Below are positions 47,830-55,874 of a stretch of 64,000 bases of DNA, one piece after another. Each line of letters opens with the position of its first letter. Within the stretch, counting starts at the first letter, position 1. This DNA comes from Pseudomonas sp. Gutcm_11s. Lineage in GTDB: Bacteria > Pseudomonadota > Gammaproteobacteria > Pseudomonadales > Pseudomonadaceae. Both the position numbers and the translations under genes were made by a program. The stretch is taken from the NCBI RefSeq assembly GCF_028649395.1, contig NZ_JAQSUW010000012.1, positions 47,910 through 111,909 of the forward strand, read 5' to 3'. A model generated the notes under the pieces. It worked only from the letters and a program-made list of their open reading frames with translations. It searched no databases and had not been told where the DNA came from.

Positions 47830-48747
47830 TCAGTCCTGAGTAGCGGGCGGGCCCAGCTGCTCCTTGCAGAAGTCGACGAACAGCTGCGCCGGTTTGGTCA
47901 GGTGCGCGCGCTTGAGCCAAGCGGCGACCAGGCCGGAGCCGGTGACGTCCTCGACGATATCCACGCAGACCACGCGCTTGCCGTCGTAGGTGATGTCCGA
48001 CTGTGGGCGGGTGACCAGCACCGAGAAGCCGAAGCCCTGGCCGACCATGCCGCGCACCATCTCGATCGAGGGCGAGCTGAAGACGATGTTCGGGCTCAGG
48101 CCGAGCTCTTCGAAGATGCTCACGAAGTAGGTGCGGCTCGGCAGCACGTCGAGCAGGATCATCGGCTCCAGCGCCAGGTCGCGCAGCGACACTTCCTTCT
48201 GCCCGGCGAAGCGATGGCCTTCCGGCAGCAGGGCGTAGGGGCGCTGCGGCGGCATCAGCGGATCGGTCTCGATGGTGCCGTCGAGGTCGTGCTCGTAGAA
48301 GATCGCCAGGTCGAAGCGGCCGCCGGTCAGGCCCTGCACCAGCTCCTGCTGCTCGCCGTCGTGCAGGCGGATTTCCACCCCCGGGTAGCGCTCGCGGAAG
48401 CCAGCGATCAGCTTGGGCAGGTAGAGCGGGGCGACGGTCTCGAAGCAGCCGATATCGATCTGCCCGGCCACCACGTCATTGTCGGCCAGGGCGTTCTGTT
48501 CGAACTCCTTGGCCATGCGCAGCAGTTCCTGGGCCTTGCGGTAGAAACGCGCGCCGCCAGGGGTGAGCGACACGCCCTGGGCATGGTGGCGGATGAACAG
48601 CTGCACGCCGAAGCTCTCTTCCAGGCCCTTGATGGCGGTGGAGATGGAGGGCTGGGCGATGTACAGCTTGCGCGACGCCTCGGCGACGCTGCCGCATTCC
48701 ACGGTGGTGACGAAGTACTTCAGTTGACGCAGGGTATAGGAAGCCAC
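47830..48747 (-). CDS. LysR-family transcriptional regulator (divergent from amidase)
   Basis: 305 residues from GTG 48747 (ASYTLRQLKYFVTTVE) preceded by AGAGG at good spacing. HTH region CGSVAEASRKLYIAQPSIST and a co-inducer domain are complete. The frame is open to 48894, but this would leave no room for a promoter. Divergent from the nitrilase-family gene with a 170-base intergenic region that carries an AGCTTTTT motif. It probably regulates the amidase and perhaps the whole catabolic cluster. Effector unknown. Confidence 0.9.
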   Translation of the reverse strand: MASYTLRQLKYFVTTVECGSVAEASRKLYIAQPSISTAIKGLEESFGVQLFIRHHAQGVSLTPGGARFYRKAQELLRMAKEFEQNALADNDVVAGQIDIGCFETVAPLYLPKLIAGFRERYPGVEIRLHDGEQQELVQGLTGGRFDLAIFYEHDLDGTIETDPLMPPQRPYALLPEGHRFAGQKEVSLRDLALEPMILLDVLPSRTYFVSIFEELGLSPNIVFSSPSIEMVRGMVGQGFGFSVLVTRPQSDITYDGKRVVCVDIVEDVTGSGLVAAWLKRAHLTKPAQLFVDFCKEQLGPPATQD

Positions 48748-48812
48748 GCAAAACCTCTGAGCATCATTCTTTTTTGTGCCCACCATAGCCGCGCAATGGG
48801 GCCGGGTGGGCG

Positions 48813-48848
48813 AGCTTTTTGCTCGGCACAGGCGATATTTTTCCTGGC
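48813..48848 (+). promoter_or_regulatory. T-rich motifs in LysR/amidase divergent region
   Basis: AGCTTTTT (48813-48820) inside CGAGC-TTTTT-GCTCG, then after 17 bases TTTTTCCTGGC (48838-48848). The AGCTTTTT-N17-TTTTT spacing is the same upstream of the aldehyde dehydrogenase. Confidence 0.4.
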
Positions 48849-48917
48849 TCGCCGCGCCAAGGGGATGCGTATCCTGCTTGCAAGAGCCGTACACGAACCA
48901 TGATAGGAGTACTCCGA

Positions 48918-49718
48918 ATGCGCCTGGCCCTGTGGCAGACCCAAGGTTTCCCCGCCGATATCGAGGCCAACCTGGCGGCCCTGGAACCCCAGCTGCGCGC
49001 CGCGGCCGCCGCGGGTGCGCGCCTGCTGCTGTGCCCCGAGCTGTGGCTGGGCGGCTACCACGTGCCGCAGCAGATGGCGGCGTTGGCCGAGCCCGCCGAC
49101 GGCCCGGCGGCGCAGCGCATCGCCGCGCTGTGTCGCGAGCATGGCGTGGCGCTCTGCTATGGCTACGCCGAGCGCGATGCGGCCGGCGGCAAGCCGTTCA
49201 ATTCGGCGCAGGTGATCGACGCCGAAGGCCGGCGCGTGGCGCACTACCGCAAGACCCACCTGTTCGGCCCCATGGAGCATGAGCTGTTCCAGGCCGGCGA
49301 TAGTCTGGAGGCGCCCTTCGAACTGGATGGCTGGCGCATCGCCCTGCTGATCTGCTTTGACGTGGAGTTCCCCGAAAACGTGCGCAGCCACGCCCTGGCC
49401 GGCGCCGAGCTGGTGCTGATCCCCACTGCGCTGACCCCGGAGTACCGCGCCGTACCGGAGCTGATCGTGCCGACCCGTGCGGTGGAGAACCAGCTGTTCG
49501 TTGCCTACTGCAACCACAGTGGCGTGGAGAATGGCCTGGTGTTCCTCGGCGGCTCCTGCGTGGCCGCGCCGGACGGCCAGCGCCTGGGCGCGGTGGCTGG
49601 CGGCGAGGCGCAGTTCACGGTCGATCTGGATCGCTCGCAGCGGGCGCAATGGGCCGAGACATTTCCCTATCTGCAGGGCCGCCGCCCGCAGCTGTATGGC
49701 GCCTTGACCGAGGGTTGA
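48918..49718 (+). CDS. Carbon-nitrogen hydrolase (nitrilase family amidase)
   Basis: 266 residues from ATG 48918 (MRLALWQTQGFPAD) preceded by TAGGAGT. The Glu-Lys-Cys triad is visible: CPELWLGGY (Glu ~42), YRKTHLF (Lys ~112), LLICFDVEFPE (Cys ~146). The short length and motif context resemble aliphatic or R-stereoselective amidases of Pseudomonas. It hydrolyses a C-N bond of an amide; substrate unknown. Starts the second half of the catabolic region, divergent from its likely LysR regulator. Confidence 0.9.
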   Translation: MRLALWQTQGFPADIEANLAALEPQLRAAAAAGARLLLCPELWLGGYHVPQQMAALAEPADGPAAQRIAALCREHGVALCYGYAERDAAGGKPFNSAQVIDAEGRRVAHYRKTHLFGPMEHELFQAGDSLEAPFELDGWRIALLICFDVEFPENVRSHALAGAELVLIPTALTPEYRAVPELIVPTRAVENQLFVAYCNHSGVENGLVFLGGSCVAAPDGQRLGAVAGGEAQFTVDLDRSQRAQWAETFPYLQGRRPQLYGALTEG

Positions 49719-50035
49719 GGCGGTCCGTGATGGTGCGCTGGCGCCGCGCCTGGGCATGTCCGGATTGCCTGCGATGGGCCTGGGGCCATTGCGGTCCTTT
49801 CCTGGCTCAGCCAGGTGCGGCGCAGGCTGCACGCCGATTGCGGTAGAGCGGGGAGCAGACACGCCTGGCGTCAGGGTGTGGCTGTGCACGCAAAGCTGGC
49901 GCGTTGCCCTGATCTGGTGCGCTCGTAGCCAGCTTTTTCGTATGTCCCGATGACATTTTTAATAATTTTCCTAACCCCTGCCTTGGGCCACCATCGGTTC
50001 GCATCAAGCCACAGGATCGGTTCGGGAGAATCAGG
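49719..50035. promoter_or_regulatory. Gap before aldehyde dehydrogenase, with palindrome and T-rich motifs
   Basis: No convincing gene. It holds the near-perfect palindrome CCTGGCTCAGCCAGG (49801-49815), an AGCTTTTT (49931-49938) spaced 17 bases from a second T-run (49956-49960), and an AT-rich patch AATAATTTTCCTAACC ending at 49976. This is the likely promoter region of the dehydrogenase-aminotransferase unit. Candidate operators shared with the amidase and monooxygenase promoters are inferred. Confidence 0.5.
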
Positions 50036-51526
50036 GTGCTGCAACTCAACGACTGGCAACGCCGCGCAAGCGAACAGCGTTTCATCGACCAGGCGCTCAT
50101 CGGCGGTCGCCGCGTCGCCGCAGCTTCCGGCGCCACCTTCGCCTCCATCGATCCGGCCACCGGCCGCCTGCTGGCCAACGTCGCCGCCTGTGGCGAGGCC
50201 GAGGTCGATCTGGCGGTGCGCAGTGCCCGCGCCAGCTTCGAGTCCGGTGTCTGGTCGCGTTGTGCGCCGCGTGAGCGTCAGCAGAAGCTGCTGCGCCTGG
50301 CCGAGCTGATCCTGGCCAATCGCGACGAACTGGCGCTGCTCGACTCGCTGAACATGGGCAAGCCGGTGATGGATGCCTGGAACATCGACGTGCCCGGCGC
50401 TGCCGGTGTGTTCCGCTGGTACGCCGAGAGCATCGACAAACTCTACGACCAGGTCGCGCCGACCGCGCCGGACGCCCTCGCCACCATCACCCGCGAAGCC
50501 CTCGGGGTGGTCGCTGCCGTGGTGCCGTGGAACTTCCCGCTGGATATGGCGGCCTGGAAACTGGCCCCGGCCCTGGCCGCCGGCAACTCGGTGGTGCTCA
50601 AGCCCGCCGAGCAGTCGCCGTTCTCCGCCCTGCGCCTGGCCGAACTGGCCCTGGAGGCCGGCATTCCCGAGGGCGTGTTCAACGTGGTACCTGGTCTCGG
50701 CGAGAGCGCCGGCAAGGCCCTCGGCCTGCACATGGACGTCGACTGCCTGGCCTTCACCGGCTCCACCGAAGTCGGCAAATACTTCATGGGCTACTCGGCG
50801 CAATCCAACCTCAAGCAGGTCTGGCTGGAGTGCGGCGGCAAGAGCGCCAACCTGGTGTTCGCCGACTGCCAGGACCTCGATCTGGCGGCGAGCAAGGCCG
50901 CCTTCGGCATCTTCTTCAACCAGGGCGAAGTCTGCTCGGCCAACTCGCGCCTGCTGGTCGAGCGCTCGATCCACGACGAGTTCGTCGAGCGCCTGCAGGC
51001 CAAGGCCCGCGACTGGCAGCCGGGCGACCCGCTGGACCCGGCCAGCCGCGCCGGTGCCATTGTCGATACGCGGCAGACCGCGCGGGTCATGGACTTCATC
51101 CGCGGCGCCCAGGCCGAGGGCGCGAGCCTGGTCTGCGGCGGTAAGCAGCTGAGCTTCAACGGTTCGGACAACTTCGTCGCGCCGACCATCTTCACCGGCG
51201 TGGCCGCCGACAGCCGCCTGGCCCGCGAGGAAGTGTTCGGCCCGGTGCTCGCCGTGCTGCCGTTCGACTCCGAGGAGCAGGCCGTGGCCCTGGCCAACGA
51301 CAGCATCTACGGCCTGGCTGCCTCGCTGTGGAGCGACGACCTCAACCGCGCCCATCGCGTGGCCCGTCGTTTGCGTGCCGGCACCGTGTCGGTCAACACC
51401 GTCGATGCCCTCGATCCCTGCACCCCCTTCGGCGGCGGCAAGCAATCCGGCTTCGGCCGCGACCTGTCGCTGCACTCGTTCGACAAATACACCCAGTTGA
51501 AAACCACCTGGTTCCAATTGCGCTAA
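50036..51526 (+). CDS. Aldehyde dehydrogenase (PuuC/KauB-like)
   Basis: 496 residues. GTG start at 50036 with GGGAGAA upstream (protein begins LQLNDWQRRASEQRF). The catalytic Glu is in LECGGKSAN (~266) and the nucleophile Cys300 in NQGEVCSANSR; VPWNFPLD and FTGSTEVGK bind NAD. The sequence style resembles dehydrogenases of gamma-aminobutyraldehyde or gamma-glutamyl-aminobutyraldehyde. With the following aminotransferase it probably oxidises the aldehyde left after transamination of an amine. Confidence 0.92.
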   Translation: MLQLNDWQRRASEQRFIDQALIGGRRVAAASGATFASIDPATGRLLANVAACGEAEVDLAVRSARASFESGVWSRCAPRERQQKLLRLAELILANRDELALLDSLNMGKPVMDAWNIDVPGAAGVFRWYAESIDKLYDQVAPTAPDALATITREALGVVAAVVPWNFPLDMAAWKLAPALAAGNSVVLKPAEQSPFSALRLAELALEAGIPEGVFNVVPGLGESAGKALGLHMDVDCLAFTGSTEVGKYFMGYSAQSNLKQVWLECGGKSANLVFADCQDLDLAASKAAFGIFFNQGEVCSANSRLLVERSIHDEFVERLQAKARDWQPGDPLDPASRAGAIVDTRQTARVMDFIRGAQAEGASLVCGGKQLSFNGSDNFVAPTIFTGVAADSRLAREEVFGPVLAVLPFDSEEQAVALANDSIYGLAASLWSDDLNRAHRVARRLRAGTVSVNTVDALDPCTPFGGGKQSGFGRDLSLHSFDKYTQLKTTWFQLR

Positions 51527-51567
51527 GCAGCGGCCATAGAGCCGGAACCCGGATAAGGAGCCTTGCG

Positions 51568-52941
51568 ATGACTGCCCAGAAACACACCACCAAGGAATAC
51601 CAGGCGCTGGATGCGGCCCACCACATCCATGCCTTCCTCGACCAGAAGGCGCTCAACGAAAAGGGCGCCCTGGTGATCGCCAAGGGCCAGGGCCTGAACC
51701 TCTGGGACACCGAGGGCAAGCGCTACCTCGATGGCATGTCCGGTCTCTGGTGCACCGCGCTGGGTTACGGCCGCGAAGACCTGAATGCCGCGGCCACCCG
51801 CCAGCTGGCCGAGCTGCCGTACTACAACCTGTTCTTCCACACCACGCATCCGCGTGTGGTCGAGTTGTCCGAGCTGCTCTTCAGCCTGCTGCCCAAGCAC
51901 TACAGCCACGCCATCTATACCAACTCCGGCTCCGAGGCCAACGAGGTGCTGATCCGCGCCGTACGCCGCTACTGGCAGGTGGTCGGCAAACCGCAGAAGA
52001 AGATCATGATCGGCCGCTGGAACGGCTACCACGGCTCCACCCTGGGCAGCACCGCGCTCGGCGGCATGGGCTTCATGCACGAGATGGGCGGCATGCTGCC
52101 GGACTTCGCCCACATCGGTGAGCCGTACTACTTCGCCGAGGGTGGCGACCTGAGCGAAGAAGCCTTCGGTCTCAAGGCCGCCCGCGAGCTGGAAGCGAAG
52201 ATCCTCGAACTGGGCGCCGAGAACGTTGCCGCCTTCGTCGCCGAGCCGTTCCAGGGCGCCGGCGGCATGATCTTCCCGCCGGCCAGCTACTGGGCCGAGG
52301 TGCAGCGCATCTGCCGCCAGTACGACGTGCTGCTCTGCGCCGATGAAGTGATCGGCGGCTTCGGCCGCACCGGCGAGTGGTTCGCCCACCAGCACTTCGG
52401 CTTCGAGCCGGACACGCTGACCATCGCCAAGGGCCTCACCTCCGGCTACATCCCCATGGGCGGCCTGGTGCTCGGCAAGCGCATTGCCGACGCGCTGGTG
52501 CAGGAGGGCGGCGTGTTCGCCCACGGCCTGACCTACGCCGGCCACCCGGTGGCCGCCGCCGTGGCCATCGCCAACCTCACCGCGCTGCGCGACGAGGGCA
52601 TAGTCAGTCGGGTCAAGAACGACACCGGCCCGTACCTGCAGCAGTTGCTGCGCGAGACCTTCAAGGACCACCCGCTGATCGGCGACGTGCAGGGCGCCGG
52701 CCTGGTCGCCGCGCTGCAGTTCGCCGAGGACAAGGACAGCCGCAAGCGCTTCGCCAACGAGAACGACATCGCCTGGCACTGCCGCACCGTCGGCTTCGAC
52801 GAGGGCCTGATCATTCGCTCCACCCTCGGCCGCATGATCATGGCCCCGGCCCTGGTCGCCACTCGCGCCGAACTGGAGGAGCTGGTCGACAAGACCCGCC
52901 GCGCCGTGGACCGCACCGGCCGCGAACTGAACCTGCTGTAA
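51568..52941 (+). CDS. Class III omega-aminotransferase (SpuC/putrescine-pyruvate-like)
   Basis: 457 residues from ATG 51568 (MTAQKHTTKEYQALD), after AAGGAG. PLP Lys near 288 (TIAKGLTSGYIPMGG), ADEVIGGFGRTG (PLP Asp), and YTNSGSEANEVLIRA (phosphate binding). This class transfers the terminal amino group of amines such as putrescine, beta-alanine or phenethylamine-like compounds to pyruvate. 41 bases after the aldehyde dehydrogenase, so likely one transcript. The frame to 51328 is a shadow extension. Confidence 0.92.
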   Translation: MTAQKHTTKEYQALDAAHHIHAFLDQKALNEKGALVIAKGQGLNLWDTEGKRYLDGMSGLWCTALGYGREDLNAAATRQLAELPYYNLFFHTTHPRVVELSELLFSLLPKHYSHAIYTNSGSEANEVLIRAVRRYWQVVGKPQKKIMIGRWNGYHGSTLGSTALGGMGFMHEMGGMLPDFAHIGEPYYFAEGGDLSEEAFGLKAARELEAKILELGAENVAAFVAEPFQGAGGMIFPPASYWAEVQRICRQYDVLLCADEVIGGFGRTGEWFAHQHFGFEPDTLTIAKGLTSGYIPMGGLVLGKRIADALVQEGGVFAHGLTYAGHPVAAAVAIANLTALRDEGIVSRVKNDTGPYLQQLLRETFKDHPLIGDVQGAGLVAALQFAEDKDSRKRFANENDIAWHCRTVGFDEGLIIRSTLGRMIMAPALVATRAELEELVDKTRRAVDRTGRELNLL

Positions 52942-52998
52942 CGCCATATCCGCTGTAAGTCAGAAAAGCCCCGCAGAGGGCGCTGCAACGAAGAGAGC

Positions 52999-53021
52999 CG
53001 CCGGCCGTTTGCGGGCCGGCG
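52999..53021 (+). repeat. GC hairpin upstream of the ABC binding-protein gene
   Basis: Perfect 8-bp arms CGCCGGCC/GGCCGGCG with a 7-base loop. It lies about 77 bases before the start codon of the binding protein, with no T-run. It may shape mRNA processing or read-through from the aminotransferase. Confidence 0.5.
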
Positions 53022-53097
53022 TGGGGACGCATTCGGCCACTGGCCAGCCCTGCCACACATACACCAACAAATCTGCCGTCAGGCTGTGGAGAGCTCC

Positions 53098-54084
53098 ATG
53101 ATCAACACCTTGCGCAACCGTTTCGCCCGTACCGCCCTCGGCGCCGGCCTGGCCCTGGGCCTGGCCGCCACCGCGCAGGCGGGCACCCTGTCCCTCGGTC
53201 ACACCACCTGGGTTGGCTACGGCACCCTGTACCTGGCCCGCGACCTCGGCTACTTCAAGGAGCAGGGCCTGGACGTGGAGTTCACCGTGATCGAGGAATC
53301 GGCCATGTATATGGCCGCCCAGGCCTCCGGCAAGATATCCGGCTCCGCCTCGACCATCGACGAGATCCTCAAGTACCGCTCCAAGGACTTCTGCTTCAAG
53401 GCCGTGGCCGCGCTCGACGAATCCCACGGCGGCGACGGCGTGCTGGTGGGCAAGGACGTGACCAGCCTGGACCAGCTGAAAGGCCAGGCGGTGGCGGTCA
53501 ACGAGGGCTCGGTGTCGCAGTTCTGGCTGAGCTACCTGCTCAAGCAGAAGGGCATGAACATGAGCGACCTGGAGGTCCAGAACATGACCGCCGACGACGC
53601 GGCCACGGCCTTCATCGCCGGCCGCGTACCGGCGGCGGTGACCTGGGAGCCGCACCTGTCGCTGGTCAAGCAGAAGGGCCAGGGCAAGGTGCTGATCGAC
53701 TCCAGCGAAACCCCCGGCGTGATCGTCGACGTGGTGGCGCTGTCCTGCGACGTGATCGAGAAGCAGCCGGAGGATGTGAAGGCGCTGGTCAAGGGCCTGT
53801 ACAAGGCGGTCGAGTTCGCCAAGCAGAACCCGGACAAGGCCCACGAGATCATGGCCAAGGGCGTCGGCGGCTACCTGGCCGATCCCAAGGACCTGGCCGA
53901 GGCCGCCAAGGGCGTGAAGTTCTACGACCAGGCGATGAGCGAGAAGCTGCTCGGCACCCCGGGTAAAGAGGGCGACATCGCCGGCATCATCAAGCTGGCC
54001 AACGAGACCTGGACCCAGCTGCAGGGCAAGACCTACGACGTGAAATACGAAGACCTGGTCGACACCCGCTTCGTCACGCCGTAA
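53098..54084 (+). CDS. ABC transporter periplasmic substrate-binding protein (NMT1/TauA-like)
   Basis: 328 residues from ATG 53098 (MINTLRNRFARTALGAG) with GGAGAG upstream. A signal peptide is cleaved near AQAG (residue ~28). The mature protein has the NMT1/SsuA/TauA-type fold (GHTTWVGYGTLYLARDLGYF; GSASTIDEIL; AAVTWEPHLSLV). Such proteins bind sulfonates, thiamine precursors, pyrimidines or small organic amines; the ligand here is unknown. First gene of a binding protein-permease-ATPase set. Confidence 0.92.
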   Translation: MINTLRNRFARTALGAGLALGLAATAQAGTLSLGHTTWVGYGTLYLARDLGYFKEQGLDVEFTVIEESAMYMAAQASGKISGSASTIDEILKYRSKDFCFKAVAALDESHGGDGVLVGKDVTSLDQLKGQAVAVNEGSVSQFWLSYLLKQKGMNMSDLEVQNMTADDAATAFIAGRVPAAVTWEPHLSLVKQKGQGKVLIDSSETPGVIVDVVALSCDVIEKQPEDVKALVKGLYKAVEFAKQNPDKAHEIMAKGVGGYLADPKDLAEAAKGVKFYDQAMSEKLLGTPGKEGDIAGIIKLANETWTQLQGKTYDVKYEDLVDTRFVTP

Positions 54085-54093
54085 CGCGCCTAC

Positions 54094-54118
54094 CGGGAGC
54101 GGCCGTGCGCCGCTCCCG
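54094..54118 (+). repeat. GC hairpin between binding-protein and permease genes
   Basis: Perfect 10-bp arms CGGGAGCGGC/GCCGCTCCCG with loop CGTGC. Hairpins in this position often protect the binding-protein mRNA so that it is made in excess over the permease. Confidence 0.7.
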
Positions 54119-54149
54119 TCGTTCAATTTCCGTTTCGAGAGGTGGCAGC

Positions 54150-54953
54150 ATGGCCACGCAAAAATCCTGGCTGCAGCGCTGCCTGACCCCCAAGGTCGAG
54201 CTGCCCGGCCGACTCATTGTGGGCGCCAGCACCCTGTGCTGGCTGCTGGTGATCGGCCTGTGGGCCGGTCTGTCCTACGGCGGCGTGGTGCAGTCGATGT
54301 TCCTGCCGACCCCTGGCGCGGTGGTCGACGCCGCCGTGCGCCTGGCCGGTGACGGCACCCTGGGCAAGCACGTGTGGGCGAGCATCGAGGTGGTGATGAT
54401 CGGCTTCATCGTCTCCTCGCTGGTGGCGGTGCCGCTGGGCCTGCTGATGGGCAGCTTCCGCATCGTGCAGGCCTTCATCGAGCCGCTGGTGAACTTCATC
54501 CGCTACCTGCCGGTGACCAGCTTCGTGCCGCTGTTCATCCTGTGGATCGGCATCGGCCTGGAACAGCGCGTGGCGGTGATCATCTTCGGCGTGTTCTTCC
54601 AGCAACTGGTGATGATCGCCGACGTCTCCAAGGGCGTGTCCAAGGACCTGATCAACGCCAGCTACACCCTCGGCGCCAGCCGCCGCGACGTGGTCCTCCA
54701 CGTGCTCGGCCCGGCATCCTTGCCCGGCGTGCTCGACACCCTGCGCGTGACCATGGGCTGGGCCTGGACCTACCTGGTGGTGGCCGAGCTGGTCGCCGCG
54801 TCCAGCGGCCTGGGTTACATCAGCCTGAAGGCCATGCGTGGCTTCCAGGTCGACGTGATCTTCCTCGCCATCGCCATCATCGGCTTGCTCGGGCTGATCA
54901 CCGACCAGCTGTTCCGTCTGCTTCGACTGAGGATTGCCGCATGGGCGCAGTAG
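54150..54953 (+). CDS. ABC transporter permease (TauC/SsuC-like)
   Basis: 267 residues from ATG 54150 (MATQKSWLQRCLTPK) with GAGAGG upstream. About six membrane helices and the EAA loop (ASYTLGASRRDVVLHVLGPASLPG), as in SsuC/TauC. It forms the channel with the ATPase encoded next, whose ATG lies inside its 3' end (13-base overlap). Confidence 0.93.
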   Translation: MATQKSWLQRCLTPKVELPGRLIVGASTLCWLLVIGLWAGLSYGGVVQSMFLPTPGAVVDAAVRLAGDGTLGKHVWASIEVVMIGFIVSSLVAVPLGLLMGSFRIVQAFIEPLVNFIRYLPVTSFVPLFILWIGIGLEQRVAVIIFGVFFQQLVMIADVSKGVSKDLINASYTLGASRRDVVLHVLGPASLPGVLDTLRVTMGWAWTYLVVAELVAASSGLGYISLKAMRGFQVDVIFLAIAIIGLLGLITDQLFRLLRLRIAAWAQ

Positions 54954-55774
54954 CCAGCAAACCCTACATCATGCCGGCGCTGGACCAGTACGCCGACGTT
55001 CCTGCCCGGCTCAAGGTCGAGAACGTCAGCCTGCGCTACCGCTCGCCCAAGGGCGAGACATTCACCGCACTGGACAACGTGTCCTTCGAGGTGCCGGACC
55101 AGCAGTTCGCGGTCATCGTCGGCCCGTCCGGCTGCGGCAAGTCGAGCCTGCTGTACCTCACCGCCGGCCTGGCCGAGCCGAGCGACGGCGCCATCTACGT
55201 CGGCGGGCAGAAGGTCGACGGCCCCGGCGCCGACCGCGGCATGGTGTTCCAGAGCTACACCCTGTTCCCCTGGCTGACGGTGCGGCAGAACGTCGAGTTC
55301 GGCCTCAAGCGCCGCGGCCTGCCGCAGGACGAGATCCGCACCATCGTCGAGTTCTACCTGGGCGAAGTGGGCCTGGCCAAGTTCGCCGAGCATTATCCCA
55401 AGCAGCTCTCCGGCGGCATGATGCAGCGCGTGGCGATTGCCCGTGCGCTGGCCAACGACCCGCAGATCCTGCTGATGGACGAGCCGTTCGGCGCGCTGGA
55501 CAGCCAGACCCGCCTGCAGATGCAGCAACTGCTGCTGCAGGTGTGGGGCAACAGCAAGAAGACCGTGGTGTTCGTCACCCACGACATCGACGAGGCCATC
55601 CTGCTCGCCGACCGCATCTATGTGATGGGCGCGCGTCCCGGGCGGATCAAGGAAATCCTCGAGGTGCCGATCGAGCGTCCGCGCAGCCTTGAGGTGGTGA
55701 TGGAACCGGAGTTCATCCGCATGAAACGGCACATCCTCGAACTGCTGCACGACGACCTCGAAGAGGTGCACTGA
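54941..55774 (+). CDS. ABC transporter ATPase (TauB/SsuB-like)
   Basis: 277 residues from ATG 54941 ([15 protein letters not shown]). Walker [10 protein letters not shown] near 66, Q-loop [11 protein letters not shown], signature LSGGMMQR near 155, Walker [13 protein letters not shown] and H-loop VTHDIDEA. It powers the importer encoded upstream. The start lies within the permease gene, showing translational coupling. The frame to 54374 is a shadow. Confidence 0.93.
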   Translation: MGAVASKPYIMPALDQYADVPARLKVENVSLRYRSPKGETFTALDNVSFEVPDQQFAVIVGPSGCGKSSLLYLTAGLAEPSDGAIYVGGQKVDGPGADRGMVFQSYTLFPWLTVRQNVEFGLKRRGLPQDEIRTIVEFYLGEVGLAKFAEHYPKQLSGGMMQRVAIARALANDPQILLMDEPFGALDSQTRLQMQQLLLQVWGNSKKTVVFVTHDIDEAILLADRIYVMGARPGRIKEILEVPIERPRSLEVVMEPEFIRMKRHILELLHDDLEEVH

Positions 55775-55783
55775 GTGCCACGC

Positions 55784-55808
55784 GCGGCGGGCGCTGGTCG
55801 CCCGCCGC
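55784..55808 (+). terminator. GC hairpin after the ABC operon
   Basis: Perfect 10-bp arms GCGGCGGGCG/CGCCCGCCGC with loop CTGGT, followed a few bases later by CTTTCC. Possible terminator or attenuator before the GMC oxidoreductase gene. Confidence 0.5.
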
Positions 55809-55874
55809 TCGCCTTTCCCCGGGGCGGCGTGCCCACAAGGCGCGAGCCCGCCCGTGAACCATGAGGCTTCTCCC

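Noticed and set aside
48808..48823. Possible sigma-54 promoter (GGG-CGA-N5-TTGCT) before the amidase
   Set aside because: GG-N10-GC spacing is right, but the -24 element lacks the TGGCAC core, and no enhancer-binding regulator is encoded nearby.
49649..49953. Short forward frames (65-66 residues) after the amidase
   Set aside because: They lack ribosome sites, overlap the likely promoter region and resemble no family.
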